In this document: positions 8,340-19,871 of the stretch, piece after piece
Layout of the letters: every line of letters starts with the position of its first letter
How positions within the stretch are numbered: the stretch's first letter is position 1
NCBI GenBank assembly: GCA_029243245.1
Contig: JAQWSK010000004.1
Location: 62,001-126,000, forward strand
DNA from: Flavobacteriaceae bacterium
GTDB lineage: Bacteria; Bacteroidota; Bacteroidia; Flavobacteriales; Flavobacteriaceae
Direction of reading: 5' to 3'
Length of the DNA: 64,000 nt
The notes under the pieces: generated by a model
What the model was told of the DNA's origin: nothing
What the model saw: the letters and a program-made list of their open reading frames with translations, nothing else
Databases searched by the model: none
Made by a program: the position numbers and the translations under genes

Positions 8340-8459
8340 TTTTTATTTAATTGATGTGATACTGTAAAAATACCTTTTAAGTACAATCTTTCTTAAAATT
8401 GTTGATAAAATATACCTTTTTACTAAATCTAACGTTATAAATAAGCAGGTTAAAAATAG

Positions 8460-8467
8460 TAATTTTG
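8460..8467 (+). promoter_or_regulatory. -7 box very close to the start of the TPR gene
   Basis: TAATTTTG matches TAnnTTTG and ends only 3 nt before ATG 8471. If used, transcription would begin at or inside the start codon, giving a leaderless mRNA. No clear -33 TTG was seen. Confidence 0.4.
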
Positions 8468-8470
8468 TAT

Positions 8471-11467
8471 ATGTCTAATAATAGAATTTTTTCCTATTTA
8501 TTTTTTTTAATTACATCGACTTTATTTGCTCAGAATTTTCATTTTGACAATTTTGATAGATCTAAAAACTTGTTTCACAATAATGCATTTTCTAATGCAT
8601 TAGCTTCATTTAGATTATCATCAAATCTTAAAGAAAAAGAATCTATTGAGTATTTAATCTTGTTGTCTTCTTTAAAAAATAATCAAACTGGCTCTGACAA
8701 ACAATTACCTTATTTTTTAGAACAAAAGCCTTTAAGTTCTTTGGGAAGCAAACTTCCATTTGATTTAGCTAATTTCTATTTTGAAAATCAAAAATACTCA
8801 TATGCTTTAAAATGGTATAGAAATTTGAATGAAAATCATTTTTCCAAATCTCTAAGAAACAAATTTAATTTTAATAAAGGATACTCACTGTTTCATGTTA
8901 AAAGATTTCGAGCTGCAAAACCGTTTTTTGAAAAGGTTAAAATGATTCCTAAATATGAATCAGATGCACATTATTATTTAGGTCACATTTCTTATCAAAT
9001 GGATGATTACGAGAAAGCAGAGGATGAATTTAATAAAGCTAATAAAAATGTTGGGCAAAATGATTTGGCTTACTTTCAAGTAGACATGAATTTTAAGTTA
9101 GGTAGATTTCAGAAGGCAATTGACCTTGGGTCTAATTTAATGGTAGATTCTAATGAATCTGTCAGATCAGAATTGTCTAAAATAATAGGAGAGAGTTTTT
9201 TTAATTTAAAAAAATACAATGAGGCTCTAACTTATTTACAAAACTATAAAGGAAAAAAAGGTAAATGGTCTAATGATGATTTTTATCAATTAGGATATGC
9301 ATACTATATCACAGGAGATTATTTAAATTCAATAGATCAGTTTAATAAGATTATTAATAAATCAAATTCATTATCACAAAATGGTTATTACCATCTTGGA
9401 GACAGCTATCTCAAGGTAAATAAAAAGATAGAGGCATTAAGTGCTTTTAAGATAGCTTCAGAGATGAATTATGATTCAAAAATTTCAGAAGACTCATTAT
9501 TACAATATGCTAAATTGAGTTATGAATCAGGCAATCCCTTTGAGTCTGCTCAAAAAGTAATGGTCCGTTTTTTAAATTTATTTCCTAAAAATGATCAGGT
9601 AAAAGACGTAGAATCTTTATTAGTTTCATCATACACTGAAGGAGGTAATTACGATGCTGCTATATCAATACTAGAGTCTGGAGGTGATTATAAAGACGAC
9701 ATAGCTCTTCAAAAAGTTCTATATCTAAAAGGAATAGACTCTTATAAATCTCGGGATTATTTAACAGCTCAATTATTATTTAATAGATCTATAAAAATCA
9801 ATAAAATAAATCAGGTAACTGCAAAAAGTTTATTTTGGAAAGGCTTATCTTTATTCGAATCAGGTTCATTTTCAGGATCTAAAAAGTCATATGAAGAATA
9901 TTATAAAAAGATTACTCAAAATGACTTAAAAATGCATGAAAATTTCTGGTATGAAATAGGGTATTCATATTTTAAACTAGAAAATTATCCATTAGCAATA
10001 GATTGTTTTAAAAAGCAACTACAAAATCCCAATGAGCAAAATTCAAGTTACTTGTTAGATACCTACCTACGTTTAGCAGATAGTTATTTTGCAAATTCCA
10101 ATTATTGGCCAGCTCTTGAAAACTATAATATCTCAATTAATTTGTCAAATAAAAATATAAATTATTCCAAGTTTCAAAAAGCACTATCATATGGATTTTT
10201 ACAAAAATTTGATAATAAAATTGATGTTTTAAATGATTTAACTTCTGGAGATCAAAATCATTTTTTAGTAGAAAAATCCCTATATGAATTAGCTAAAACA
10301 TACGCAACCCTAAAAAACCATCCAGCTGCTTTAAACATATACGATGATTTAATAAGTCGTTATCCAAATGGTAATTATATAAGTAGAAGTCATTTAAATA
10401 TGGGCTTGATTTTATATAATAATGAGCAGTTGTTAAAAGCTCAACAAGTTTTAGAGGTTGTTGTAGAGCGCTATAGGAACGATAGAATTACATCACAGGC
10501 ATTGATTACATTAAAAGAAATTGCTATTGAGTTAGGGGAGGTTGATGTTTTTACTGAGTGGTTACAAATACAAAATATTGATTCATTTACCGAGGGAGAT
10601 CTTGCTAATTCAGCATTTGAATCTGCTGAAAAATTTTATTTTGAAAAAAAGAATAGACAAGCTGAAAGGCAAATTAAGGATTTTTTAATTCGTTATCCTG
10701 ATTATAGTGACGTTACAACATTAAAATACTATTTAGCAGACATAAATTTTCAAAATAAGGATTGGAATAATGCAATTATTAATTATGAATATCTTTTGAA
10801 TTTACCTGACAATCAATATACTGAAAAATCTTTGGTTAATGCCATTTTAGTGCTTCAAAATTTAAATCAAACCAAAAAATTAATTACGTTATTAATTAGA
10901 TTAAAAAAAACTACTTCATATGAAGAAAATAAAAAATTTGCTCGTTATAATTTGATGAAAATATACATGAAAATTGAGAATTATGCAGAGGCTATTTTAT
11001 TATCTAAAGAAGTTTTAAATGAGGAGAATTTAGATCCCAATATTCGTTGGGATGCAATTGAGATCTTCGCTCGTTCTGCATTAATTAAAAAAGATTCTAC
11101 TGCAGCTTTCAAAAAATTTAAAGAATTAGAAAATTCACCAAAAAAAATTCTAGCAGTTGAGGCTCGGTTTTTCAAAGCTTACCAGCTTTCCAGGTCAGGA
11201 AAATATGATTTATCTAATGATGTGATAGCTGAATTATCAAAAGTTTATGGAAATTCAAAAATTTGGAGCGCAAGAAGTCTTTTGTTAATGGCTAAAAATT
11301 TTAAGAATCTTGATGATGATTTTCAATCAAATTATTTACTAGAAACTCTTATTAAAAATTTTGATCAATATCCTGAAATAATTAATGAAGCCAAAGAGTT
11401 GCTTTATAAAGTTAAAGAAAGTGCATCTAAAGAGAATTCTTCAATACAGCCTAACTCCACCAGATGA
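8471..11467 (+). CDS. Large periplasmic tetratricopeptide-repeat protein
   Basis: This 998-residue protein has a signal peptide ending FLITSTLFAQ, then TPR-type helical repeats through most of its length. Recurrent patterns include YLGHISYQMDDYEKAEDEF, YQLGYAYYITGDYLNSIDQF, WYEIGYSYFKLENYPLAIDC and LNMGLILYNNEQLLKAQQVL. I chose ATG 8471 over an upstream in-frame TTG because it opens directly on the signal peptide. The stop overlaps the next start in ATGA form, so translation is probably coupled with the outer-membrane barrel gene. It is probably a periplasmic scaffold for that barrel. The exact function is unknown. Confidence 0.85.
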   Translation: MSNNRIFSYLFFLITSTLFAQNFHFDNFDRSKNLFHNNAFSNALASFRLSSNLKEKESIEYLILLSSLKNNQTGSDKQLPYFLEQKPLSSLGSKLPFDLANFYFENQKYSYALKWYRNLNENHFSKSLRNKFNFNKGYSLFHVKRFRAAKPFFEKVKMIPKYESDAHYYLGHISYQMDDYEKAEDEFNKANKNVGQNDLAYFQVDMNFKLGRFQKAIDLGSNLMVDSNESVRSELSKIIGESFFNLKKYNEALTYLQNYKGKKGKWSNDDFYQLGYAYYITGDYLNSIDQFNKIINKSNSLSQNGYYHLGDSYLKVNKKIEALSAFKIASEMNYDSKISEDSLLQYAKLSYESGNPFESAQKVMVRFLNLFPKNDQVKDVESLLVSSYTEGGNYDAAISILESGGDYKDDIALQKVLYLKGIDSYKSRDYLTAQLLFNRSIKINKINQVTAKSLFWKGLSLFESGSFSGSKKSYEEYYKKITQNDLKMHENFWYEIGYSYFKLENYPLAIDCFKKQLQNPNEQNSSYLLDTYLRLADSYFANSNYWPALENYNISINLSNKNINYSKFQKALSYGFLQKFDNKIDVLNDLTSGDQNHFLVEKSLYELAKTYATLKNHPAALNIYDDLISRYPNGNYISRSHLNMGLILYNNEQLLKAQQVLEVVVERYRNDRITSQALITLKEIAIELGEVDVFTEWLQIQNIDSFTEGDLANSAFESAEKFYFEKKNRQAERQIKDFLIRYPDYSDVTTLKYYLADINFQNKDWNNAIINYEYLLNLPDNQYTEKSLVNAILVLQNLNQTKKLITLLIRLKKTTSYEENKKFARYNLMKIYMKIENYAEAILLSKEVLNEENLDPNIRWDAIEIFARSALIKKDSTAAFKKFKELENSPKKILAVEARFFKAYQLSRSGKYDLSNDVIAELSKVYGNSKIWSARSLLLMAKNFKNLDDDFQSNYLLETLIKNFDQYPEIINEAKELLYKVKESASKENSSIQPNSTR

Positions 11468-13209
11468 TGAATAAATATATATTAATATTTCTTTTTGTTG
11501 TCTCGATTGTTAATTCTCAAGATATTAAAGAAAGTATCAAAACTCAGCAAATAACCGTTTCTAAATCATATGCTCCTGAGCTAACAAATATTAATAAAAT
11601 TAGATCTGTAATTTCAATTAATGATTTGCTTAGAAGTGATAAAGTGACTGTTACTTATAATTTAATTGAAATACCTGTTGCCTCTACATTTAAGCCAAAT
11701 AAAGCAAGCCCCTTAACATTAAAAAGAAATTTTGTTGATGAATCTAGTTTTAATAGTCATTTTGATCTTGGAATAGGTAATACGGGTCAATTAAATTTGG
11801 ATTTTAGTAGTCATATGATTATTGATCGATCTCAAGGTGTTGGTTTGGATATAATAAATACAAATTATGGAGATGTTAATTTAACTCAAATTTCAAGTGA
11901 TGAATCGCTATTTGTTTTTGGATTAGATCATATTTTGTCATCTCAAAAGATGGAAATAGTTCACAAAATATTTTTAAATCAACATAGTGTTAACTATTAT
12001 GGTATTTATCATGATTCTTCTAAATTATCAGACCCTTTGCTGTTTGAAAAAATAATTAGTATTCAGGAAAGAAATAGCATCAACTTATTATCTAATTGGA
12101 AATTTTATAATAGTTTTTTAAAAGGAGCATTATTAAATGTGAAATTTCTTAATGATAGTTCTGATTCAAAAGAAGAGATGATTGATTTTAAAACTGATAT
12201 GTTAATTCCAGTTTTCAGAATGAATCTTTTATTAGTTCCAAAAGTGTCATATGTAAATACATTTTTTAATGAAGATTATTTTAATAGACAAAAAATCAAA
12301 TCTTTTTACACAAAGTTTGAAACATCAATTCAATTAAGCAGTATTGAAGATAAGTTGAAATATCAAGTTGGAGGAACAATCAATTATATTTTAAAACAAT
12401 CTAGTATATTAACCCCTGAAATTTCAATAAGTCCAAAAATAATGATTTCATATGGTTTAAATGGTTCAAAATTCCAATCATATCTAATATTAAATGGAGG
12501 GGTGGAAATAAATAATTATTCTGTTCTTTCAAATTCAAATCCTTATGTAGCACCTACATTAAATTTAATCCCAACTCAAAACCTATATATTGGAAGAATA
12601 GGATTTAAATCATCTTTTGATTCAGGTCTTGATTTAAATGTTGGTTCGCATTTTAAAAAACAATTGAACGCACCTTTATTTAAACGTTATGCTTATGATC
12701 CGTCAATAAGTAATCAAGGCTATAGATTAGCTAATTCATACGGTTTGGTGTATGATGAAATTAGTCAATATGGATTTTTTGGTGAGGCATCTATTAATTT
12801 TGGTAAAGAAAACTTTTTTAAAATTTCATTATGGCAATTTAACTATGATTTAGATAAAGTTTCACATCCATGGAATCTTCCCAATTTTGAAGGTAGGGTA
12901 ACATTAGATTTAAAAATAGCTGATAAATTAAGAATAAATTTGTTGACTAGACATATAGGGGAAAGACCATCAGCTTATAGAAGAGTTTTTTTAAATCAAG
13001 CACCTGAAAACAGTCCAACTGAATTAAAAATTCTATCTCCAATATCTCAAATTAAAGCTGAAATAAATTATAGGTTAGCACCCAAATGGCAAACCTACTT
13101 GCGTTCTCAGTTTAACATTGGGAGCTCTATAAGTCAATGGGATTCCTACGTATTAAATCAAAAGTTGCTTTTAGTCGGAATGAGATATAGTTTTGACTTA
13201 ACATTTTAA
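11464..13209 (+). CDS. Outer-membrane beta-barrel protein coupled to the TPR gene
   Basis: This 581-residue exported protein has a signal peptide (ILIFLFVVSIVNSQD), then a roughly 90-residue region (QQITVSKSYAPELTNI and onward), then alternating amphipathic strands and a final strand ending LLVGMRYSFDLTF. The closing aromatic residue is typical of outer-membrane barrels. It resembles proteins annotated as TonB-dependent receptors in flavobacteria, but I do not see a clear plug domain, and the size is small for a full receptor. It shares an ATGA overlap with the TPR gene, so the two products probably work together at the outer membrane. Confidence 0.75.
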   Translation: MMNKYILIFLFVVSIVNSQDIKESIKTQQITVSKSYAPELTNINKIRSVISINDLLRSDKVTVTYNLIEIPVASTFKPNKASPLTLKRNFVDESSFNSHFDLGIGNTGQLNLDFSSHMIIDRSQGVGLDIINTNYGDVNLTQISSDESLFVFGLDHILSSQKMEIVHKIFLNQHSVNYYGIYHDSSKLSDPLLFEKIISIQERNSINLLSNWKFYNSFLKGALLNVKFLNDSSDSKEEMIDFKTDMLIPVFRMNLLLVPKVSYVNTFFNEDYFNRQKIKSFYTKFETSIQLSSIEDKLKYQVGGTINYILKQSSILTPEISISPKIMISYGLNGSKFQSYLILNGGVEINNYSVLSNSNPYVAPTLNLIPTQNLYIGRIGFKSSFDSGLDLNVGSHFKKQLNAPLFKRYAYDPSISNQGYRLANSYGLVYDEISQYGFFGEASINFGKENFFKISLWQFNYDLDKVSHPWNLPNFEGRVTLDLKIADKLRINLLTRHIGERPSAYRRVFLNQAPENSPTELKILSPISQIKAEINYRLAPKWQTYLRSQFNIGSSISQWDSYVLNQKLLLVGMRYSFDLTF

Positions 13210-13268
13210 CTTGTGTATAAAAAAATTTTCAACCTCCAAGTATTTGGATTAAATTTAGCAACTTATTA

Positions 13269-14903
13269 ATGATATTCATGCAAAAAGTTTTACACATTTC
13301 CTTGCTTATTCTTATTTTTTCTTGTGGAGAAAAAGTTGATTTATTAGTTCATAACGCAAAAATTTATACAGTTAATGAAACCTTTGACGAGGCAACAGCT
13401 TTTGTAGTTAAAGATGGTATTTTTGTTGAAGTAGGTGGGGAGGAGATAAAAAATAAATACAATCCTAAAAGTGTCGTTGATGCTCATGGCTTGACAATCA
13501 TCCCGGGTTTAATAGATGCTCATTGTCATTTTTTACAATATGGTTTAGAAAGTCAGCAAATCAATTTGCGAGGCACTAAGAGTTTTAATGAAGTTCTTAA
13601 AAAGGTTAAAAAATTTGTATCAGAAAATAATCCAAAAATCGTTTATGGAAGATATTGGGATCAAAACGATTGGAAAGTAAAAGAATTTCCAAATAAAAAA
13701 GAATTAGATATACTTTTTCCTGATATTCCCGTTGTTCTAGAACGTGTAGATGGTCACGCTTATCTAGTAAATCAAAAAACTTTGGATATTTCGGGTATTA
13801 ATTCTTCAACAAAAGTTTCGGGAGGTACAGTTGTTTTAGAAAATGGAAAGCCTACAGGAATTTTAATAGATAGTCCTATGAATTTGGTAAAGAAGTCTTT
13901 ACCTAATCCTAGTCTTGAAGATAAGATTAAGGCCCTTATGATTGCAGAAGAAAAAAGTTTTGAATACGGTTTAACAACAATTGATGAGGCTGGGCTTTCA
14001 AAAGATAATATTTTATTAATTGATAGTTTACATAAATCTAACACTCTTAAAATGAGAGTTTATGCAATGATATCTAATGATAAAGATGATGTGAACTATT
14101 TTTTAAATAGGGGTGTTTTAAAAACTGACAAATTAAACGTTAGATCAGTAAAGGTATATGCAGACGGAGCTCTTGGATCAAGAGGAGCGTTGTTAAAAAG
14201 CCCCTACAGTGACAAGGTTGATCATATGGGTAAATTTATAACTTCATATGAGTCGATGGATAGTTTAGCAAAAATCATCGCCTTAACTAATTTTCAGATG
14301 AACACGCATGCAATAGGTGATGATGCTAATCATTCTATTTTAAAAATCTACAATAAAGTTTTAGATAATATAGATGATCCACGTTGGAGAATTGAACACT
14401 CTCAGATTATTTCTTCTGATGATTTCCAAATGTTTAATTCAAAAATAATACCCTCGGTCCAACCAACCCATGCCACGAGTGATATGTATTGGGCTGAGGA
14501 GCGTTTAGGGCATAAAAGAATTAAAGAGGGTGGTTATGCATATAAAAAATTACTGGACTGGTCAGGAGTTCTTGCTTTAGGAACTGATTTTCCTGTTGAA
14601 AAAATTAATCCTTTTCATACTTTTTATGCTGCCGTTGCAAGAAAAGATTTAGCAGGATTTCCTTATGGTGGATTTCAAAGTGAAAATTCTCTATCTCGAT
14701 ATGAAGCTTTAATGGGGATGACGGCTTGGGCAGCATATTCTAATTTTGAAGAAAATGAAAAAGGAAGTATTGAGTCAGGGAAAATGGCCGATTTTGTAAT
14801 ACTTGATCGTGACATTATGAAGGTTGAAGAAAAACAAATTCCAACAACTAAAGTAGTAGCTACAATTTTAGGGGGAAATGTTGTTTACAACAATCGTTTA
14901 TAG
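13269..14903 (+). CDS. Lipoprotein amidohydrolase (YtcJ-like)
   Basis: This 544-residue metal-dependent hydrolase belongs to the amidohydrolase-3 group. The N-terminus is a lipoprotein signal with a lipobox (LILIFSCGEK), so it is anchored in the cell envelope. Metal-site motifs include GLIDAHCHF near residue 90, then YADGALGSRGALL, NTHAIGDDAN, WRIEHSQ and LGTDFPVE. The usual YtcJ layout is complete. The substrate is unknown; related enzymes hydrolyse amide or carbamate bonds. ATG 13278 is an alternative start. It stands alone, 59 nt after the barrel gene. Confidence 0.9.
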   Translation: MIFMQKVLHISLLILIFSCGEKVDLLVHNAKIYTVNETFDEATAFVVKDGIFVEVGGEEIKNKYNPKSVVDAHGLTIIPGLIDAHCHFLQYGLESQQINLRGTKSFNEVLKKVKKFVSENNPKIVYGRYWDQNDWKVKEFPNKKELDILFPDIPVVLERVDGHAYLVNQKTLDISGINSSTKVSGGTVVLENGKPTGILIDSPMNLVKKSLPNPSLEDKIKALMIAEEKSFEYGLTTIDEAGLSKDNILLIDSLHKSNTLKMRVYAMISNDKDDVNYFLNRGVLKTDKLNVRSVKVYADGALGSRGALLKSPYSDKVDHMGKFITSYESMDSLAKIIALTNFQMNTHAIGDDANHSILKIYNKVLDNIDDPRWRIEHSQIISSDDFQMFNSKIIPSVQPTHATSDMYWAEERLGHKRIKEGGYAYKKLLDWSGVLALGTDFPVEKINPFHTFYAAVARKDLAGFPYGGFQSENSLSRYEALMGMTAWAAYSNFEENEKGSIESGKMADFVILDRDIMKVEEKQIPTTKVVATILGGNVVYNNRL

Positions 14904-15030
14904 ACTTAATAATATTTACCTATTACATATAATTTCAAAGCATTAATTAAAATTTATTAAATAAAAATGTATTATAATTGATATTTTAAACCATATTCTC
15001 TTTTTTAAATTATTTTAAACTAATTATGTA

Positions 15031-15038
15031 TATTTTTG
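15031..15038 (+). promoter_or_regulatory. -7 box of asnB
   Basis: TATTTTTG fits TAnnTTTG and lies 15 nt upstream of the asnB ATG at 15054. It also contains the TTG that makes a false upstream start. Confidence 0.45.
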
Positions 15039-15053
15039 ATTAAAAATTTATAT

Positions 15054-16724
15054 ATGTGTGGTATAGTTTGTGCTTTTGATTTAAAATCATCTCCAGATAA
15101 TTTAAGGTCTCAGTTGTTAGAGATGGCTAAACGAATTAGACATAGAGGTCCAGATTGGAGCGGGATTTATTGTCATAAAAATGCTATTTTGGCTCATGAA
15201 CGTCTAGCCATTGTTGACCCTACATCTGGTCAACAACCTATTTACAATATCGATCGAAATTTAATTTTAGCTGCTAATGGTGAAATATATAATCATGTTG
15301 AGTTAAGAAAAAAATTCTCGAATGATTATTCTTTTACTACAGCTTCAGATTGTGAAATTATTCTTGCATTGTATCAAAAAATGGGAAAGGATTTCATTAA
15401 TCACCTTAACGGCATTTTTGCTTTTGCTATATATGATTCTATTAATGATCAGTATTTAATAGCAAGAGATCATATGGGTATTATTCCATTATACATGGGT
15501 TGGGACTCAGACGGGACATTTTATGTAGCTTCTGAATTAAAGGCTCTTGAGGGTGTTTGTAACAAAATTGAACTTTTTCCTCCTGGTCATTTTTTGATAA
15601 GTGGTGATGAAAAACCAACTAGATGGTATAAGAAAGAATGGAGAGAATTTAATAACGTTAAAGAGAATGAAACATCAATGAACGATCTACACGATGCTTT
15701 ATCTGATAGTGTTCATCGTCAATTAATGAGTGATGTTCCATATGGAGTTCTACTTTCAGGTGGATTAGATTCTTCGATAACCTCTGCTTTAGCTAAAAAG
15801 TTTTCTTCTAAAAGAATAGAGTCAGGAGATAAGCAGATGGCGTGGTGGCCTCAACTCCACTCTTTCTCTGTTGGATTGGAGGGCTCTCCTGATTTAAAAG
15901 CTGCTAAAATAGTTGCTGATCATATAGAGACAATTCATCATGAAATTAAATTTACAATACAAGAAGGTTTAGACGCAGTAAGAGAAGTAATATATCATTT
16001 AGAAACATATGATATTACAACTGTTAGAGCATCTACCCCAATGTTTTTAATGGCAAGGGCAATCAAATCTCTAGGCATAAAAATGGTGCTTTCCGGTGAG
16101 GGGGCTGACGAATTATTTGGAGGCTATTTATATTTCCATAAAGCTCCTTCTGTCAAAGAGTTTCATGATGAAACAGTAAGAAAACTAGATAAACTTCACC
16201 AATACGATTGCTTAAGAGCAAATAAATCTCTTGCTGCATGGGGGATAGAAGGAAGAGTTCCTTTTCTTGATAAAGAATTTATTGATGTTGCTATGAGAAT
16301 AAACCCTAAAGATAAAATGATAAGTAATAATAAAATGGAAAAATGGGTTTTGAGAAAAGCTTTTGAAGATTATTTACCTGAAAGTGTTGTTTGGCGTCAA
16401 AAAGAACAGTTTTCGGATGGTGTTGGTTATAGCTGGATTAATGCTCTTAAAGAAACTGTTGAAAAGGAAGTAACTGATGATCAAATTAAAAACGCCCATT
16501 TCCGTTTCCCAACTCAACCTCCACAAAACAAAGAAGAGTTTTATTATAGGAGAATTTTTGAAGAACACTTCCCTAGTGATGCTGCAGCTTTAAGCGTGCC
16601 CTCTGACCCATCTGTAGCTTGCAGTACACCAATCGCTTTAGAGTGGGATGAAGCATTTAAGAATCAAAATGATCCAAGCGGAAGAGCTGTATCAAGAATT
16701 CATGAAAAAGCTTATAATAAATAA
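15054..16724 (+). CDS. asnB: Asparagine synthase (glutamine-hydrolysing)
   Basis: The enzyme makes asparagine from aspartate, ATP and glutamine. The start is fixed by chemistry: the N-terminal Cys of MCGIVCAFD must be exposed as the glutaminase nucleophile, so ATG 15054 is correct and the upstream TTG at 15036 is not. The glutaminase domain spans roughly residues 1-190. The synthetase domain has a PP-loop SGGLDSSI near residue 236 and SGEGADELFGGY near 341. The 556-residue length matches the AsnB type. It is monocistronic, with about 150 nt gaps on both sides. Confidence 0.95.
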   Translation: MCGIVCAFDLKSSPDNLRSQLLEMAKRIRHRGPDWSGIYCHKNAILAHERLAIVDPTSGQQPIYNIDRNLILAANGEIYNHVELRKKFSNDYSFTTASDCEIILALYQKMGKDFINHLNGIFAFAIYDSINDQYLIARDHMGIIPLYMGWDSDGTFYVASELKALEGVCNKIELFPPGHFLISGDEKPTRWYKKEWREFNNVKENETSMNDLHDALSDSVHRQLMSDVPYGVLLSGGLDSSITSALAKKFSSKRIESGDKQMAWWPQLHSFSVGLEGSPDLKAAKIVADHIETIHHEIKFTIQEGLDAVREVIYHLETYDITTVRASTPMFLMARAIKSLGIKMVLSGEGADELFGGYLYFHKAPSVKEFHDETVRKLDKLHQYDCLRANKSLAAWGIEGRVPFLDKEFIDVAMRINPKDKMISNNKMEKWVLRKAFEDYLPESVVWRQKEQFSDGVGYSWINALKETVEKEVTDDQIKNAHFRFPTQPPQNKEEFYYRRIFEEHFPSDAAALSVPSDPSVACSTPIALEWDEAFKNQNDPSGRAVSRIHEKAYNK

Positions 16725-16823
16725 ATAATTTAAATTATTTATTCATGTTACTGACATAAAAGATTGTTGATAACTCACACTTAGTATTTACATGCTAACA
16801 CCAATAATAGCCAGTGTTTTTAG

Positions 16824-16831
16824 TATATTTG
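16824..16831 (+). promoter_or_regulatory. -7 box of gyrB
   Basis: TATATTTG fits TAnnTTTG and lies 39 nt before the gyrB ATG. No convincing -33 TTG was seen at 17-23 nt spacing. Confidence 0.45.
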
Positions 16832-16852
16832 ATAGTATATAAAAATAACTAA

Positions 16853-18811
<1,959 letters not shown>

Positions 18812-18829
18812 AAATAAAAAATCATATTT

Positions 18830-19765
18830 ATGAAAGTAACCATTGTTGGAGCTGGAAATGTAGGGGCTTCTTGTGCCGAATATATTTCTATCAAAGAAAT
18901 TGCTAGTGAAGTGGTTTTATTAGATATTAAAGATGGTTTTGCAGAGGGTAAGGCTTTAGATTTAATGCAGACATCCACAACCTTAGGCTTTGACACTATA
19001 ATTTCTGGAGTAACAAATAACTATAAAGCTACTGAAAACAGTACGGTTGTAGTTATAACATCAGGTATCCCTAGAAAACCTGGAATGACTCGTGAAGAAT
19101 TAATTGGGATTAATGCTGGAATTGTCAAATCTGTTACTCAAAACATTTTAGAATATTCTCCGGATGCAATTATTGTTGTTGTATCTAATCCTATGGATAC
19201 AATGACTTATTTAGCTTTAAAATCAACGGGCTTGCCTAAAAACAGAATAATTGGTATGGGGGGAGCCCTTGATAGTTCGAGATTTAAGACATACTTATCA
19301 TTGGCTATAGAAAAGCCTGCTTGTGATATTGATGGAATGGTTATAGGAGGCCATGGCGATACGACAATGATTCCTTTGACTAGACTAGCTAGTTATAATG
19401 GAATTCCAATAAATCAATTTTTAGATGATAAAACTCTTGATAAAATTTCTTCTGCTACTATGGTTGGTGGCGCAACTTTAACCAAACTTCTTGGTACATC
19501 TGCATGGTATGCTCCTGGAGCTTCAGTTTCATATTTAGTTGCTAGTATTTTAAGTAATCAGAAAAAAATAATTCCATGCTCTGTGATGTTAAATGGTGAA
19601 TATGGATTAAATGATATTTGTATAGGTGTTCCAGTTATAATAGGTAGTAATGGAGTTGAAGAAATTATTGATATTAATTTAAATAATATTGAAAAAGAAA
19701 AACTTCAAAATAGCGCATTTACCGTAGCTAATATGAATTCAGCATTAAATACTATTCTTAATTAA
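18830..19765 (+). CDS. mdh: Malate dehydrogenase
   Basis: This cytosolic TCA-cycle enzyme interconverts malate and oxaloacetate with NAD. Its 311 residues start with the Rossmann glycine loop VGAGNVGAS. The Asp of VVLLDI selects NAD. Substrate-binding arginines lie in the SGIPRKPGMTREEL segment, and the catalytic His is in GGHGDTTMIPLTR. The form is the LDH-like type common in Bacteroidota. It follows gyrB closely, without its own visible promoter. Confidence 0.95.
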   Translation: MKVTIVGAGNVGASCAEYISIKEIASEVVLLDIKDGFAEGKALDLMQTSTTLGFDTIISGVTNNYKATENSTVVVITSGIPRKPGMTREELIGINAGIVKSVTQNILEYSPDAIIVVVSNPMDTMTYLALKSTGLPKNRIIGMGGALDSSRFKTYLSLAIEKPACDIDGMVIGGHGDTTMIPLTRLASYNGIPINQFLDDKTLDKISSATMVGGATLTKLLGTSAWYAPGASVSYLVASILSNQKKIIPCSVMLNGEYGLNDICIGVPVIIGSNGVEEIIDINLNNIEKEKLQNSAFTVANMNSALNTILN

Positions 19766-19809
19766 AAGTTTTTTTTCCCAAGATTATTTAACCTTATAAC
19801 TTATATAAG

Positions 19810-19840
19810 TTGTTAAATACTAGCTTAAAGATTATATTTG
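19810..19840 (+). promoter_or_regulatory. Promoter of secDF
   Basis: TTG at 19810-19812 is followed after 20 nt by TATATTTG at 19833-19840, a full match to the flavobacterial TTG-N17-23-TAnnTTTG form. The secDF ATG is 31 nt downstream. Confidence 0.65.
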
Positions 19841-19871
19841 CTCGCCTAAATAATGCACAAATTTAAATCAA

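Noticed and set aside
15036-15053. TTG start for asnB
   Set aside because: It would bury the Cys that must be N-terminal for glutaminase activity.
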